Assembly (NCBI RefSeq): GCF_004346035.1
Contig: NZ_SLZN01000030.1
Coordinates: 1-32,429 of the forward strand
Reading direction: 5' to 3'
Length of the DNA: 32,429 nucleotides
DNA from: Acidomonas methanolica
Lineage (GTDB): Bacteria > Pseudomonadota > Alphaproteobacteria > Acetobacterales > Acetobacteraceae
Shown here: one piece after another, positions 16,039 to 23,969 of the stretch
Layout: each line of letters starts with the position of its first letter
How positions within the stretch are numbered: the stretch's first letter is position 1
The notes under the pieces: generated by a model
The model's input: the letters and a program-made list of their open reading frames with translations, nothing else
The model's database searches: none
What the model was told of the DNA's origin: nothing
Made by a program: the position numbers and the translations under genes

Positions 16039-16605
16039 ATGCCGACCTCCCGCAGAAACCTTCTGCTCGCCCTGTCCGCAGGGGTTCTGCTTGCCGGATG
16101 CGCGCCGGGAAGCGGGCTGGAACCCGTTCCGCCCTATGATCCGGCGCAATACCGGCTGGGCACGGATGACGAGGTGCGGGTGATCACCTACGGGCAGGAC
16201 CAGCTCACCGGCGATTTCCGGATCGACAGCGCCGGCAGGATCGATCTGCCGCTTCTGGGTGACATTCGGGCCGCCGGGCTGACGACGCCCGAACTCGCCG
16301 ATCAGATCCGCGCCGGCCTTCGTCAAAAAGGCATCCTGCGCGACGCGGATGTGGCGGTGCAGGTGACGGCCTATCGCCTCGTCTCCATCATCGGCGAAGT
16401 GGCCCATCCCGGCCAATACGCCTATCAGCCCGGCATGACCCTGCTCTCGGCGGTCGCCGCCGCCGGCGGGTTCACCTACCGCTCATGGCAGAAAAGCGCC
16501 TATGTCGTGCGCCAGGAGGGCGGGCATGTCGTCACCGGCTCCCTGCTGCCGCAGGATTTCGTCAAGCCGGGCGACGTCATCAAAATCTATGAAAGGCATT
16601 TCTGA
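16039..16605 (+). CDS. Short polysaccharide-export (OPX/Wza-like) lipoprotein
   Basis: A 188-residue lipoprotein with lipobox LAGC (C21). The Poly_export domain spans about residues 38-113 (YRLGTDDEVRVITYG, RIDSAGRIDLPLLGDIRAAGLTTPEL). One SLBB-like domain follows (LVSIIGEVAHPGQYAYQPGMTL, AAGGFTYRSWQKSAYVV). It is about half the length of E. coli Wza and lacks the extra SLBB repeat and the C-terminal amphipathic helix that builds the outer-membrane pore. It should therefore be periplasmic/lipid-anchored and need a separate pore, presumably the barrel encoded just upstream. AAGGA precedes the ATG by about 10 bases. Confidence 0.9.
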   Translation: MPTSRRNLLLALSAGVLLAGCAPGSGLEPVPPYDPAQYRLGTDDEVRVITYGQDQLTGDFRIDSAGRIDLPLLGDIRAAGLTTPELADQIRAGLRQKGILRDADVAVQVTAYRLVSIIGEVAHPGQYAYQPGMTLLSAVAAAGGFTYRSWQKSAYVVRQEGGHVVTGSLLPQDFVKPGDVIKIYERHF

Positions 16606-16630
16606 TGCCGCGCCGCACTCATGCCAGTGT

Positions 16631-16828
16631 TCAGCGAAGCAGAAACAGGCACAGCAGACCCCAGAAGAGTGCGCCGAGCAGCACGGCCAGTGCCATGCCG
16701 GCACCGTCCGGCGCGCGCTCGCCCGCCGCTTTCGCGCGTCTACGGGGCGGATGAACAGGCCGCTCCTTGGCGCATTCCAGAACGGTGGCGCTTGTCCCCA
16801 CCCGAGAATGGTTGGATAATATCGACAT
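16631..16828 (-). CDS. Possible small single-span membrane protein on the reverse strand
   Basis: A 65-residue frame fills the gap between the OPX gene and the next glycosyltransferase, antisense to the operon. Its last 21 residues (MALAVLLGALFWGLLCLFLLR) form a convincing transmembrane helix, preceded by a basic, Pro-rich stretch (HPPRRRAKAAGERAPDGAG). The helix uses GC-ending codons typical of neighbours. The start ATG shares bases with the plus-strand GT start, and the ribosome site (GGGTG) is poor. It could instead be chance in GC-rich DNA. Unrecognised family; moderate-to-low confidence. Confidence 0.33.
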   Translation of the reverse strand: MSILSNHSRVGTSATVLECAKERPVHPPRRRAKAAGERAPDGAGMALAVLLGALFWGLLCLFLLR

Positions 16829-17975
16829 GACACCCGCCCGCGTTGCGATCGTTCACGAATGGCTTGAAAACTGGGCCGGTTCGGAACATGTCCTCGAACA
16901 ACTAATAAAGTGTTACCCTCACGCCGATCTTTTCGCGATTGTTGATTTTCTGCCCGCCGCCGACCGCGAGAAACTCGCCGGAAAGCGGCCCCGCACGACA
17001 TTCATCCAGAAGCTTCCCTTCGCGCGCAAACTGTTTCGTCATTATCTAGGCCTCATGCCGCTCGCTGTCGAGCAGCTCGACTTTACCGGCTACGATATCG
17101 TCATCTCCAGCCATCATGCGGTCGCCAAAGGCGTCATCACCGGACCGGACCAGCTCCATGTCAGCTATGTCCACTCCCCGATGCGCTATGCCTGGGATCT
17201 TCAGAACACCTATCTCCGCCAGAGCAAGCTGACGCGCGGGCCGCTCAGCCTCTATGTGCGCTGGCTGTTCCACCGCCTGCGGAACTGGGACGTCCGCGCC
17301 GCCAGCGGCGTGGACCTGTTCGTGGCCAACTCCCACTATATCGCCCGCCGCATCCGCAAGACATGGCGACGCCACGCCTTCGTCCTGCCGCCCCCGGTCG
17401 ATGTGAGCCGCTTCTCGCCGGGGCCGAAGGAACGCGGCGATTACGTGATGGTCGCGCGGCTCGTCCCTTACAAACGGGCCGATCTCGTCATCGAGGCGTT
17501 CAGGCGGATGCCGGACAAACGGTTGCTCGTGATCGGCGACGGGCCGGAACGGGCGCGGATCGACGCCCTGGCCGAAGGCGCGGCCAATATCGAACTGCGC
17601 GGCCACGTCCCCTCCGGCGCGCTCGTCGAGGCGTTGCAGGGCGCGCGCGCCTTCGTCTATGCCGGGGAAGAGGATTTCGGCATCTCGATGGTGGAGGCGC
17701 AGGCCTGCGGCACGCCGGTCATCGCCTACGGGCGCGGCGGCGCGTGCGACATTGTGATCGCGGGCGAAACGGGCATCCTGTTCCCCGACCAGACGGCCGA
17801 GTCGATCATCGCCGCCATCGCCCGGTTCGAGGCGACGCCGACATGGGAACCGGCGCTCTGCCGCGCCAATGCCGAGCGGTTCTCCGAGGAGATCTTCCGC
17901 ACGCGTTTCATGGAACTGGTGGACGCGCAATGGGCGGAATTCATGTCCGGCAACTCGGCCGGCAACTCGGAATGA
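16827..17975 (+). CDS. Family 4 glycosyltransferase
   Basis: A 382-residue GT-B enzyme beginning MTPARVAIVHEWLENW, a typical GT4 N-terminus. It has YVHSPMRYAWDL, VVAR-type linker VMVARLVPYKRADLVIEAF, and EEDFGISMVEAQACGTPVIAYGRGG, the E-x7-E region that binds the nucleotide sugar. The frame extends upstream to 16767, but the domain starts at the ATG at 16827. It should add one sugar to the EPS unit; donor unknown. The downstream polymerase starts 10 bases after its TGA. Confidence 0.88.
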   Translation: MTPARVAIVHEWLENWAGSEHVLEQLIKCYPHADLFAIVDFLPAADREKLAGKRPRTTFIQKLPFARKLFRHYLGLMPLAVEQLDFTGYDIVISSHHAVAKGVITGPDQLHVSYVHSPMRYAWDLQNTYLRQSKLTRGPLSLYVRWLFHRLRNWDVRAASGVDLFVANSHYIARRIRKTWRRHAFVLPPPVDVSRFSPGPKERGDYVMVARLVPYKRADLVIEAFRRMPDKRLLVIGDGPERARIDALAEGAANIELRGHVPSGALVEALQGARAFVYAGEEDFGISMVEAQACGTPVIAYGRGGACDIVIAGETGILFPDQTAESIIAAIARFEATPTWEPALCRANAERFSEEIFRTRFMELVDAQWAEFMSGNSAGNSE

Positions 17976-17985
17976 CGCGCGTCAC

Positions 17986-19392
17986 ATGGGCGTGACCGCG
18001 ATGGGGCTGGTTTTCTGGCCTCTCAGTTTCCTCTTCTGGAACAGGCCGCAGAGGCTGCTCGAACTCGCATTGTTCGGCGGCATCTTTTCGGCTGCCTCCG
18101 TGCTGACCCTCGGCGGGATGGGGCTGCAACCCTCGGCCGCGCCCTCCTTCTGCTTCATCGCCTATATCGGCCTGCAACTCCTGCTGGGCGCGCGCTTCCC
18201 GATGGCAGGCCGCGTGCTCCATCTTTGCCTGCCGCTTCTTGTCATAGGCGCCTGGACGCTCGCCGGCTCCATCATCCTGCCCCGCGTCTTCGAGAACCAG
18301 GTTCTCGTCTGGCCACAGAAGCTGGACGCCGTCGGCACCCAGATGCTGCTCGCGCCGAGCCGCGGCAACTACACGCAGGATTGCTACGTCATCCTGAATC
18401 TCGTCATGTTCGTGCTGACCTCGCTTTTCCTCATGCGGCGCGAGGCGGATTTGCGCAGGCTTCTGGAGATTTATATTCTCGGTGGCGCCGTAGTCTGCCT
18501 CATCGGCGCCTGGGAAGCGGCGGAACGCCTCGCCCATGTGCCGTTTCCCGAGACGTTCCTGTACTCGAATCCCGGCTGGGCGATCCTGAACACGCAGATG
18601 ACCGGCCCCGTTCCCCGCATCAATTCCACCTATCCGGAACCCGCCGCGTGCGCGACGGCGCTTACGGGCGTGCTCTACGCCACCGTCTGGTCGGTGCTGC
18701 GGGGATATGGCGGCTGGATCACGCGCGCTGTGGTGGTGCTGAGCGCCCTCACCCTGCTGGCGACCACCTCGACGACCGGTTATGTCGCACTGGCCGCCGG
18801 CATCGTCATGCTCTTCGCCTACGCCATCATCACCCATTCGCCCCGCCTCCTGCGGCGTCTCGCCCTCTTCATTTCCGTGGCGGTACTGTTCTTCGGCGGC
18901 GCCACGGCCACCCTTGCGGTCTTCGCGCCGGACGTCATCCGGGCGGCGCAAGACGTCATGACCGATACGATGGATAAAAAGAACAGCCTTTCCTACAAGG
19001 AACGCTCCCAGAAGGACGCCGACGCCATGACGGCCTTCTACCAGACCCATGGGCTGGGTACCGGCTGGGGCAGCAACCGCTCATCCAGTCTCATACCGAG
19101 CTTTCTGTCCACGATCGGCATCGTCGGCTTGGTGGGGCTACTCTTCGCCGACTGGCAGCTCCTCCGCGCCGCGATAGCGGCCCTTCGCGCCTCCGGGCGC
19201 AGGCAGAGCACGGAGGCCTGGGTCATCGAGGCCACGATCTGCGCCCTGCTCGGACGGATCATGGGAAACGTCGTCTCCGGCCCGTCGCTCGGCACGCTCG
19301 ATCTCTATATTCTGGTCGCGATGCTCGTCGCGGCCACGGTCCGGTTGCGTGCCGCCGGCCGACAGCCCGCAAGTGTCGGGGCCGATGGCTGA
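17986..19392 (+). CDS. Wzy-like polysaccharide polymerase / O-antigen ligase family membrane protein
   Basis: A 468-residue inner-membrane protein with about ten to twelve hydrophobic spans and a larger periplasmic loop in its middle (about residues 85-130). The late stretch SYKERSQKDADAMTAFYQTHGLGTGWGSNRSSS, described here by its GLGTGWGSNRS core, is typical of the Wzy_C/O-antigen ligase family. It should join flipped repeat units into the polymer. ATG at 17986 is chosen over the long upstream frame; ATG at 18001 is an alternative. It overlaps the PAP2 gene by 8 bases. Confidence 0.82.
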   Translation: MGVTAMGLVFWPLSFLFWNRPQRLLELALFGGIFSAASVLTLGGMGLQPSAAPSFCFIAYIGLQLLLGARFPMAGRVLHLCLPLLVIGAWTLAGSIILPRVFENQVLVWPQKLDAVGTQMLLAPSRGNYTQDCYVILNLVMFVLTSLFLMRREADLRRLLEIYILGGAVVCLIGAWEAAERLAHVPFPETFLYSNPGWAILNTQMTGPVPRINSTYPEPAACATALTGVLYATVWSVLRGYGGWITRAVVVLSALTLLATTSTTGYVALAAGIVMLFAYAIITHSPRLLRRLALFISVAVLFFGGATATLAVFAPDVIRAAQDVMTDTMDKKNSLSYKERSQKDADAMTAFYQTHGLGTGWGSNRSSSLIPSFLSTIGIVGLVGLLFADWQLLRAAIAALRASGRRQSTEAWVIEATICALLGRIMGNVVSGPSLGTLDLYILVAMLVAATVRLRAAGRQPASVGADG

Positions 19393-20011
19393 TCTCATCG
19401 GTTATATCAGCGATTTCGGGGACGAGTACCTGCTCTGGCCGCTGATCGGGATCGGCGCCGCGATCCTCGTCTGGCAGAAGCGCTTTCGCCTCGCCGCCGC
19501 ATGGCTGGGACTCGCCGTGGCGAGTTTCGGCACTGTCCTGATGCTCAAGCTCCTCCTCGAAGCCTGCGGCCGCCATCCGGACCATCCGCTCTACAGCCCG
19601 AGCGGCCATACGGCCGGGGCGACCTTCGTCTTCGGCGGCATGGCGGTCCTGTTTTTCCCGTCCGCCCTCGCCGCGCTTCCGGCGGCGATCGCCGTGGCGG
19701 CCCTCATCGGGGCGACGCGGCTTTTCCTCGGCGCGCATGACCTCCCCGAAGTCCTGGTCGGCGGCGCGATCGGGCTGGGCGGGGTCGCGGCCCTGTTGCT
19801 CGTGCGGTTGCGGCTGGAAGGTACGGCAGGACGGCCGGCGGCATCGGCGACGCAGATTTGCGCGCTGTTCGCGGGATGCGTCGCCACGACGGTCTTGCTG
19901 CACGGCGTCCGCTCGCCGGCAGAGCGGTGGATCGAACAGGTCTCACACCAATTTCTCCGACCCCTGGCATGCTCTCCCGCAACGCCGGACGAGTCAGGTG
20001 GCGCATCATGA
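19385..20011 (+). CDS. PAP2-family membrane phosphatase
   Basis: A 208-residue membrane protein with about six hydrophobic segments and the PAP2 signature. A lysine/arginine block (KLLLEACGRHPDHP) leads into SPSGHTAG, and the third motif is RLFLGAHDLPE. The catalytic His residues of the second and third motifs are present; the last motif ends in Glu where Asp is usual. In an EPS locus it most likely removes a phosphate from undecaprenyl pyrophosphate released during polymerisation, recycling the carrier. It could also act on a lipid phosphate. ATG at 19385 overlaps the polymerase end by 8 bases, and its stop overlaps the next start as ATGA. Confidence 0.8.
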   Translation: MADLIGYISDFGDEYLLWPLIGIGAAILVWQKRFRLAAAWLGLAVASFGTVLMLKLLLEACGRHPDHPLYSPSGHTAGATFVFGGMAVLFFPSALAALPAAIAVAALIGATRLFLGAHDLPEVLVGGAIGLGGVAALLLVRLRLEGTAGRPAASATQICALFAGCVATTVLLHGVRSPAERWIEQVSHQFLRPLACSPATPDESGGAS

Positions 20012-21141
20012 AACGAGACGGATTTCTCGCCCGCGCCGCGCGCCGCGCGGGCGTCTTCCTCGACGAGGAGGCGGAGATCGAACATGCGCGGGAACTGCTC
20101 GCCGCCCGACGCAGCCCGCAGGCGATCGCCCTGCTCGCGCGGCTGGCAGGCAAGGGCCGGACGGAGGCGCAATATTTCCTCGGCAATCTGTACCTCGCCG
20201 GGGAACATGTTCCGCCTCATCTCGGCGAAGCGCTGCGCTGGATCGAGGCGGCGGCGCAAGCCGGGCATCTCAATGCGCAGTTCCAGATGGCGCTCCTGAA
20301 TCAGGCGGGCCGCGCCAAGGCCCCTACGGCGGAGGCGGACCCGTTCGGCAAGGCCGCCGCTGCCGCGCCCGACCATGAAAGCGCGCTGAATTGGGCGCTG
20401 CGCGCCGCCGGGGCGGGCCATACCGACGCGCAGGCGCTGGCGGCCCAGATCCTCCTGAGCGGCCCGGAATCCCTGCGCGACCCGCCGCGCGCGCTCGATC
20501 TCTACCGCCAGTCGGCGGAGGCCGGCAACGTGCACGGGCTGCAAGGATACGGCGTCCTGCTCCTGAACCGCGCCAGGGACAGGGCCGACCGTGAGGACGC
20601 CGTGCGCGTCGTACGTCTGGCGGCCGAAAAGGGCTCGGCCCAGTCCCTTTACATTCTGGGGATGATCGCCGAACAGGGGCGGGACGAACCCGCCGACCCG
20701 GCAGCGGCGGCCGCCCTGTTCGCGCAGGCGGCCGAGCTGGATTTCGTCCCGGCCCAGCGGAAACTCGGCATCGCCCTTTATAACGGCATCGGCGTGGCCG
20801 CCGATCCGCACCGGGCGGAAACCTGGCTCCGCAAGGCCGCGCTCGCGGGCGATGTGGACGCCATGGCCATCGTGGGGGACATCATCCTCCAGATGGGAGC
20901 GCCCAAGCCGAACTACGCGGAGGTAACCGCCTGGTACCGCCGGGCGGCGGAGGCGGGCCACCCGGGCGCCATGGTGACGCTCGGCCAGCTTCACTGGCGC
21001 GGTCTTGGCGTGCCCAGGGACCAGCGGACAGCGGTCGAACTGTTCCGCCGCGCCGCCGCCACAGGTCATGCGCCGGCGGTGCAGCTCCTCGCCGCGCTGG
21101 ACGCCGAACGCGCCAGGCCGAAACCGCCGCCCCGCGCATAA
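20008..21141 (+). CDS. Sel1-repeat (TPR-like) protein
   Basis: A 377-residue protein of tandem Sel1-like repeats of about 36 residues, each with the A-x-x-x-L-G-x-x-Y/A-x-x-G pattern (for example EAQYFLGNLYLAGEHV, AQSLYILGMIAEQGRD, AQRKLGIALYNGIGVA, AMVTLGQLHWRGLGVP). About eight repeats fill the protein. No signal peptide is apparent (MKRDGFLARAARRAGVFLDEE), so it is probably cytosolic, although membrane association cannot be ruled out. Sel1/TPR scaffolds occur in other EPS systems. Here it may organise the synthesis complex or regulate it. The ATG overlaps the PAP2 stop codon (ATGA). Confidence 0.82.
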   Translation: MKRDGFLARAARRAGVFLDEEAEIEHARELLAARRSPQAIALLARLAGKGRTEAQYFLGNLYLAGEHVPPHLGEALRWIEAAAQAGHLNAQFQMALLNQAGRAKAPTAEADPFGKAAAAAPDHESALNWALRAAGAGHTDAQALAAQILLSGPESLRDPPRALDLYRQSAEAGNVHGLQGYGVLLLNRARDRADREDAVRVVRLAAEKGSAQSLYILGMIAEQGRDEPADPAAAAALFAQAAELDFVPAQRKLGIALYNGIGVAADPHRAETWLRKAALAGDVDAMAIVGDIILQMGAPKPNYAEVTAWYRRAAEAGHPGAMVTLGQLHWRGLGVPRDQRTAVELFRRAAATGHAPAVQLLAALDAERARPKPPPRA

Positions 21142-21360
21142 TCCCTCCTCGCGCGACGCACCCGCGGCGGAGGGGCGACGCATGGACGAGGTCATGACGT
21201 GAAAAAACCGCCAAATTGTTTATAAAAAACAAATATTAACGATGTATTAACGGGACGATATGATGTTTCCTATGCCATGACAACGGCAGTCCGCGAAGCC
21301 GTCACAGGTTACGACTGGTGGGTCGGTAAATGATCTCGTTGTGCAGGGAGTTTTTTAGTC
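21142..21360 (+). promoter_or_regulatory. AT-rich upstream region of the Gly/Trp-repeat gene
   Basis: After the Sel1 gene comes a GC-rich imperfect hairpin (CCCTCC and GGAGGG arms within 21143-21175) without a T-run. An AT-rich tract follows with TTGTTT-ATAAA-AAACAA symmetry (around 21218-21234), the TATTAACG direct repeat, and TATGAT (about 21259-21264) as a possible -10. A leader of roughly 90 bases then leads to GGGAG about 11 bases before the ATG. This indicates separate transcription from the EPS operon. Confidence 0.45.
21234..21252 (+). repeat. Direct repeat TATTAACG x2
   Basis: Copies at 21234-21241 and 21245-21252 start 11 bases apart, one helical turn. They lie just upstream of the putative -10 of the Gly/Trp-repeat gene, a position suited to an activator binding the same face of the helix twice. 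Confidence 0.45.
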
Positions 21361-22623
21361 ATGGCGACGACTTATTGGACGGGTACCACGTCCCACGATT
21401 TCTACCTGAATTCCAACTGGAGCGCCAATGCTTCAGTTGCCAACTATCATGACATCAACATCACCGGCATCAGCGCCTGCTCCCCGGCGCTGGCCGTCGC
21501 GTGCACACCCTCCAGCATCGTGATCCCGAGCCTCACGATCGGCGACTACGGCACCCTCGACATTACCGCGCGGAGCTGCGGCTCCAGCGAAACGTCGCCG
21601 GTGTTCTCCTCCACGTCCTTCCAGGTCTTCCAGGGCGGGTCGATCGTCGTCAATACGCCATCGGCCGTGGATCTGGGCTCCATCAACGAGCTGGGCGGCA
21701 CGCTGACCATCGAGAACAATCAGGGCAACGTCTATTTCAACCCCAGCGACCGTCTGACCGGCACGGGAACGGTCAATCTCGTCAATTCGACGCTGGGCAG
21801 CCAGACCCACCAGATCAACGTCGCCGACTCGCTGACCCTCAACCTCAAGGGTCACAGCTCGGTCTTTACCGGGTTCGACGCCACCGGCGCGACCGTGAAT
21901 TTCGACCCCTCGGCGCACGAGAAGTTCTTCCTCGACGGCCAGGACACGCCGATCTCGACGGCCTTCAACAATGTGTCGGCAAAGACGGAATTCGGGATCA
22001 CGGCCAATACGGGCGCGACGCCGCTTTCGGCCGCCTACACGAAGAACAGCGACGGCACCTACAGCCTCGTCGTTCAGGAATCCGGCAACCACACGCTGAC
22101 GCTCAGCGACGTAACGTTCGCCTCGGGCTACGTTCCGGGCAAGTTGCAGATCACCCAGGACAAGGCCGGCGATTATCTGATCACGCCGGCGAGCACGACC
22201 GGCGGCGGCACCGGCGGCCAGGGCGGTTGCGGCGGCTGGGGTGGCTGGGGTGGTCAAGGCGGCTGGGGCTGCGGCTGGGGTGGCCAAGGTGGCTGGGGCG
22301 ATAGCGGCTGGGGTGGCCAAGGCGGCTGGGGCTGCGGCCAGGGCGGCTGGGGTGGCCAGGGCGGCTGGGACTGCGGAAGCTGGGGTGGTCAAGGCGGCTG
22401 GGGTTCCTCCTGCGGCACGAACAACGGCAACTGGGGCCAGCTGGCCGGCAACAATGGCTGCTTCGGCGGCAACAATGGCGGCTGGGGCGGCCAATGGGGC
22501 GCCGGCTCCTCGACGTGCGGAAACGCGGGTCCCGGTTGGGGCGCTGATCCGCACGGCTCCTTCCCGGGCTGCGGCGCGCCCCCGGTGATCCCGACGCATA
22601 ACGGCCCAGGTTTCGGCTGCTGA
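21361..22623 (+). CDS. Gly/Trp-repeat protein, probable secreted matrix or surface protein
   Basis: A 420-residue protein of two parts. Residues 1-280 look like a beta-strand-rich passenger domain: MATTYWTGTTSHDFYLNSNW resembles the start of beta-helical surface proteins, followed by Asn/Thr/Gly-rich strands such as GGTLTIENNQGNVYFN. Residues 281-420 are low-complexity Gly/Trp/Gln/Cys sequence: five WGGQGGW motifs joined by short GCG/GDSG/DCGS linkers, 15 tryptophans and 9 cysteines, then an Asn/Gly/Pro tail. There is no classical signal peptide, so export, if any, would be by a type I or other non-Sec route; no RTX nonapeptides are seen. It follows the EPS cluster, with its own leader and a strong terminator. 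I do not recognise a characterised family. Confidence 0.8.
   Translation: MATTYWTGTTSHDFYLNSNWSANASVANYHDINITGISACSPALAVACTPSSIVIPSLTIGDYGTLDITARSCGSSETSPVFSSTSFQVFQGGSIVVNTPSAVDLGSINELGGTLTIENNQGNVYFNPSDRLTGTGTVNLVNSTLGSQTHQINVADSLTLNLKGHSSVFTGFDATGATVNFDPSAHEKFFLDGQDTPISTAFNNVSAKTEFGITANTGATPLSAAYTKNSDGTYSLVVQESGNHTLTLSDVTFASGYVPGKLQITQDKAGDYLITPASTTGGGTGGQGGCGGWGGWGGQGGWGCGWGGQGGWGDSGWGGQGGWGCGQGGWGGQGGWDCGSWGGQGGWGSSCGTNNGNWGQLAGNNGCFGGNNGGWGGQWGAGSSTCGNAGPGWGADPHGSFPGCGAPPVIPTHNGPGFGC
22202..22412 (+). repeat. Gly/Trp-coding repeat array
   Basis: Near-identical units such as GGTGGCCAAGGCGGCTGG recur five times, each encoding GGQGGW, with short variable linkers. Synonymous differences (GGTCAA, GGCCAA, GGCCAG) show some age, but the similarity is enough for recombination to change copy number in frame. 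Confidence 0.88.
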
Positions 22624-22653
22624 CCCTTTCTCCGTTTTTTTGACGGATTAAGG

Positions 22654-22689
22654 AGACCGCCGCATCCACCGGGTGCGGCGGTCTTTCTT
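22654..22689 (+). terminator. Strong rho-independent terminator
   Basis: A perfect 11-base stem, AGACCGCCGCA (22654-22664) with TGCGGCGGTCT (22674-22684), a nine-base loop and a TTTCTT tail follow the Gly/Trp gene by about 30 bases. It separates that gene from the acyltransferase. Confidence 0.93.
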
Positions 22690-22780
22690 CGACGCGAATA
22701 TTCAGTCGTGGCTTAGTTTCATTATCTACCCGTCAGTATCGACACCCAATCAGGGACTCTCTGGCATCCGGGCGATCCAT

Positions 22781-23953
22781 ATGGACAGCAGCACACAGCA
22801 GGAAGAACGCAACCTGGTCACATCGAGCGGAACCGGCCCTGTGAAGGGCCACCGCCAGATCGATGCGCTTCAATCGTTGCGCGGGATCGCCGCCTTCATC
22901 GTGCTGATGCGGCACCTGATTTCGTGCTTCCCTCCCTCGCAGCGTTTCCTTCCGCATCCGATGGAAGACGTCCTGTTCAATTCTCACGCCGCCGTCGTCA
23001 TTTTCTTCGTGCTGAGCGGCTTCGTGCTGACCCCGTCATTTTTCGCCCGTCCGCTGGGGATGCTCAAGGCCGGCCAGTTCTATATCCGCCGCGGTTTCCG
23101 CATCCTGCCGCTTTTGATCGTCGTGACGCTGCTTTCCCTGGCCTATGTCCGCAGCCCGCTCTCGGCCGTAACGATCCCCGGCGCGGGCGCATGGTTCGAG
23201 GGGTTGATGCCGCACGGCCTGTCCCTCAGCCCCTCCGGGCTGATGATGTGTCTTCTCTCGCTGAAAAGCACATTGGTGCCGCAAAACTGGACGCTGATGA
23301 TCGAGCTGCTCGTCGCGATCATTTTTCCATGGCTCGTCAAGATATGCGACCGGGGAATCACGGCATCCGCCTGCCTTCTGGGCGTGTTCATCCTGATTTC
23401 CTTCCTCGGAGCCGGGCATGGCGGCAAGAGCCTGCCTTTCATTTACGCCGTGGACTTCATTTTCGGGATCGTGACGTTCGATATCCTCCGGCGGACGGGG
23501 CTGCGCCTGAACGGCTGGCTCTTCATCGCCGCGGCGCTCGCCCTGATCTGCGCCCGTCAGATCGTGTCGTTCTTCCTCCCGTCCGCGCTGGATTTCCACG
23601 CCCCCCTGACCGCACTCGTCGAGGCGGTCTGCGCCGCCTGCGTGATCTGGGGACTGGCCGCGCCGGGGCGCGCGGCACGCTGGCTTTCCTGGCGCCCGCT
23701 CGTCTGGCTCGGCGATATTTCCTTTGGCGTCTATCTCCTGCACTTCCTCGTCATCGTGGTCGTGGCGCGACTCGAAGCCCCGCTTCTCGCGCCGCTCTCG
23801 AATGACGCGCGTTTCCTGGTGGTCGGCGCGCCGTCAGTGGCCGTCACTTTCACCGTGGCGCATATTTTGCACAGAACCATCGAACTTCCGTTCAACGCAT
23901 TGGGGCGATCGGTTTCCCAGATCAGGCCGTCGCGCGTGCGAGTCGGGCTCTGA
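22781..23953 (+). CDS. Acyltransferase family 3 membrane protein
   Basis: A 390-residue protein with about ten membrane spans of the OafA/acyltransferase-3 family. The N-terminal IDALQSLRGIAAFIVLMRHL carries the conserved R-x-A and the catalytic-type His in MRH. Later landmarks are FFVLSGFVLTPSFFARP, FYIRRGFRILPLL and WLGDISFGVYLLHFL. It probably transfers acetyl or another acyl group to sugars, plausibly to the EPS made by the neighbouring locus. The frame is open back to 22673, but that start lies in the terminator, so the ATG at 22781 is used; the ribosome site is weak. It ends 16 bases from the convergent RcnA gene. Confidence 0.85.
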   Translation: MDSSTQQEERNLVTSSGTGPVKGHRQIDALQSLRGIAAFIVLMRHLISCFPPSQRFLPHPMEDVLFNSHAAVVIFFVLSGFVLTPSFFARPLGMLKAGQFYIRRGFRILPLLIVVTLLSLAYVRSPLSAVTIPGAGAWFEGLMPHGLSLSPSGLMMCLLSLKSTLVPQNWTLMIELLVAIIFPWLVKICDRGITASACLLGVFILISFLGAGHGGKSLPFIYAVDFIFGIVTFDILRRTGLRLNGWLFIAAALALICARQIVSFFLPSALDFHAPLTALVEAVCAACVIWGLAAPGRAARWLSWRPLVWLGDISFGVYLLHFLVIVVVARLEAPLLAPLSNDARFLVVGAPSVAVTFTVAHILHRTIELPFNALGRSVSQIRPSRVRVGL

Positions 23954-23969
23954 CGACTTTATCACCGGC

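Noticed and set aside
22202-22412. The regular Gly/Trp repeat array considered as a CRISPR or noncoding repeat
   Set aside because: Unit spacing is short and variable, there are no unique spacers, and the repeat keeps one reading frame throughout.
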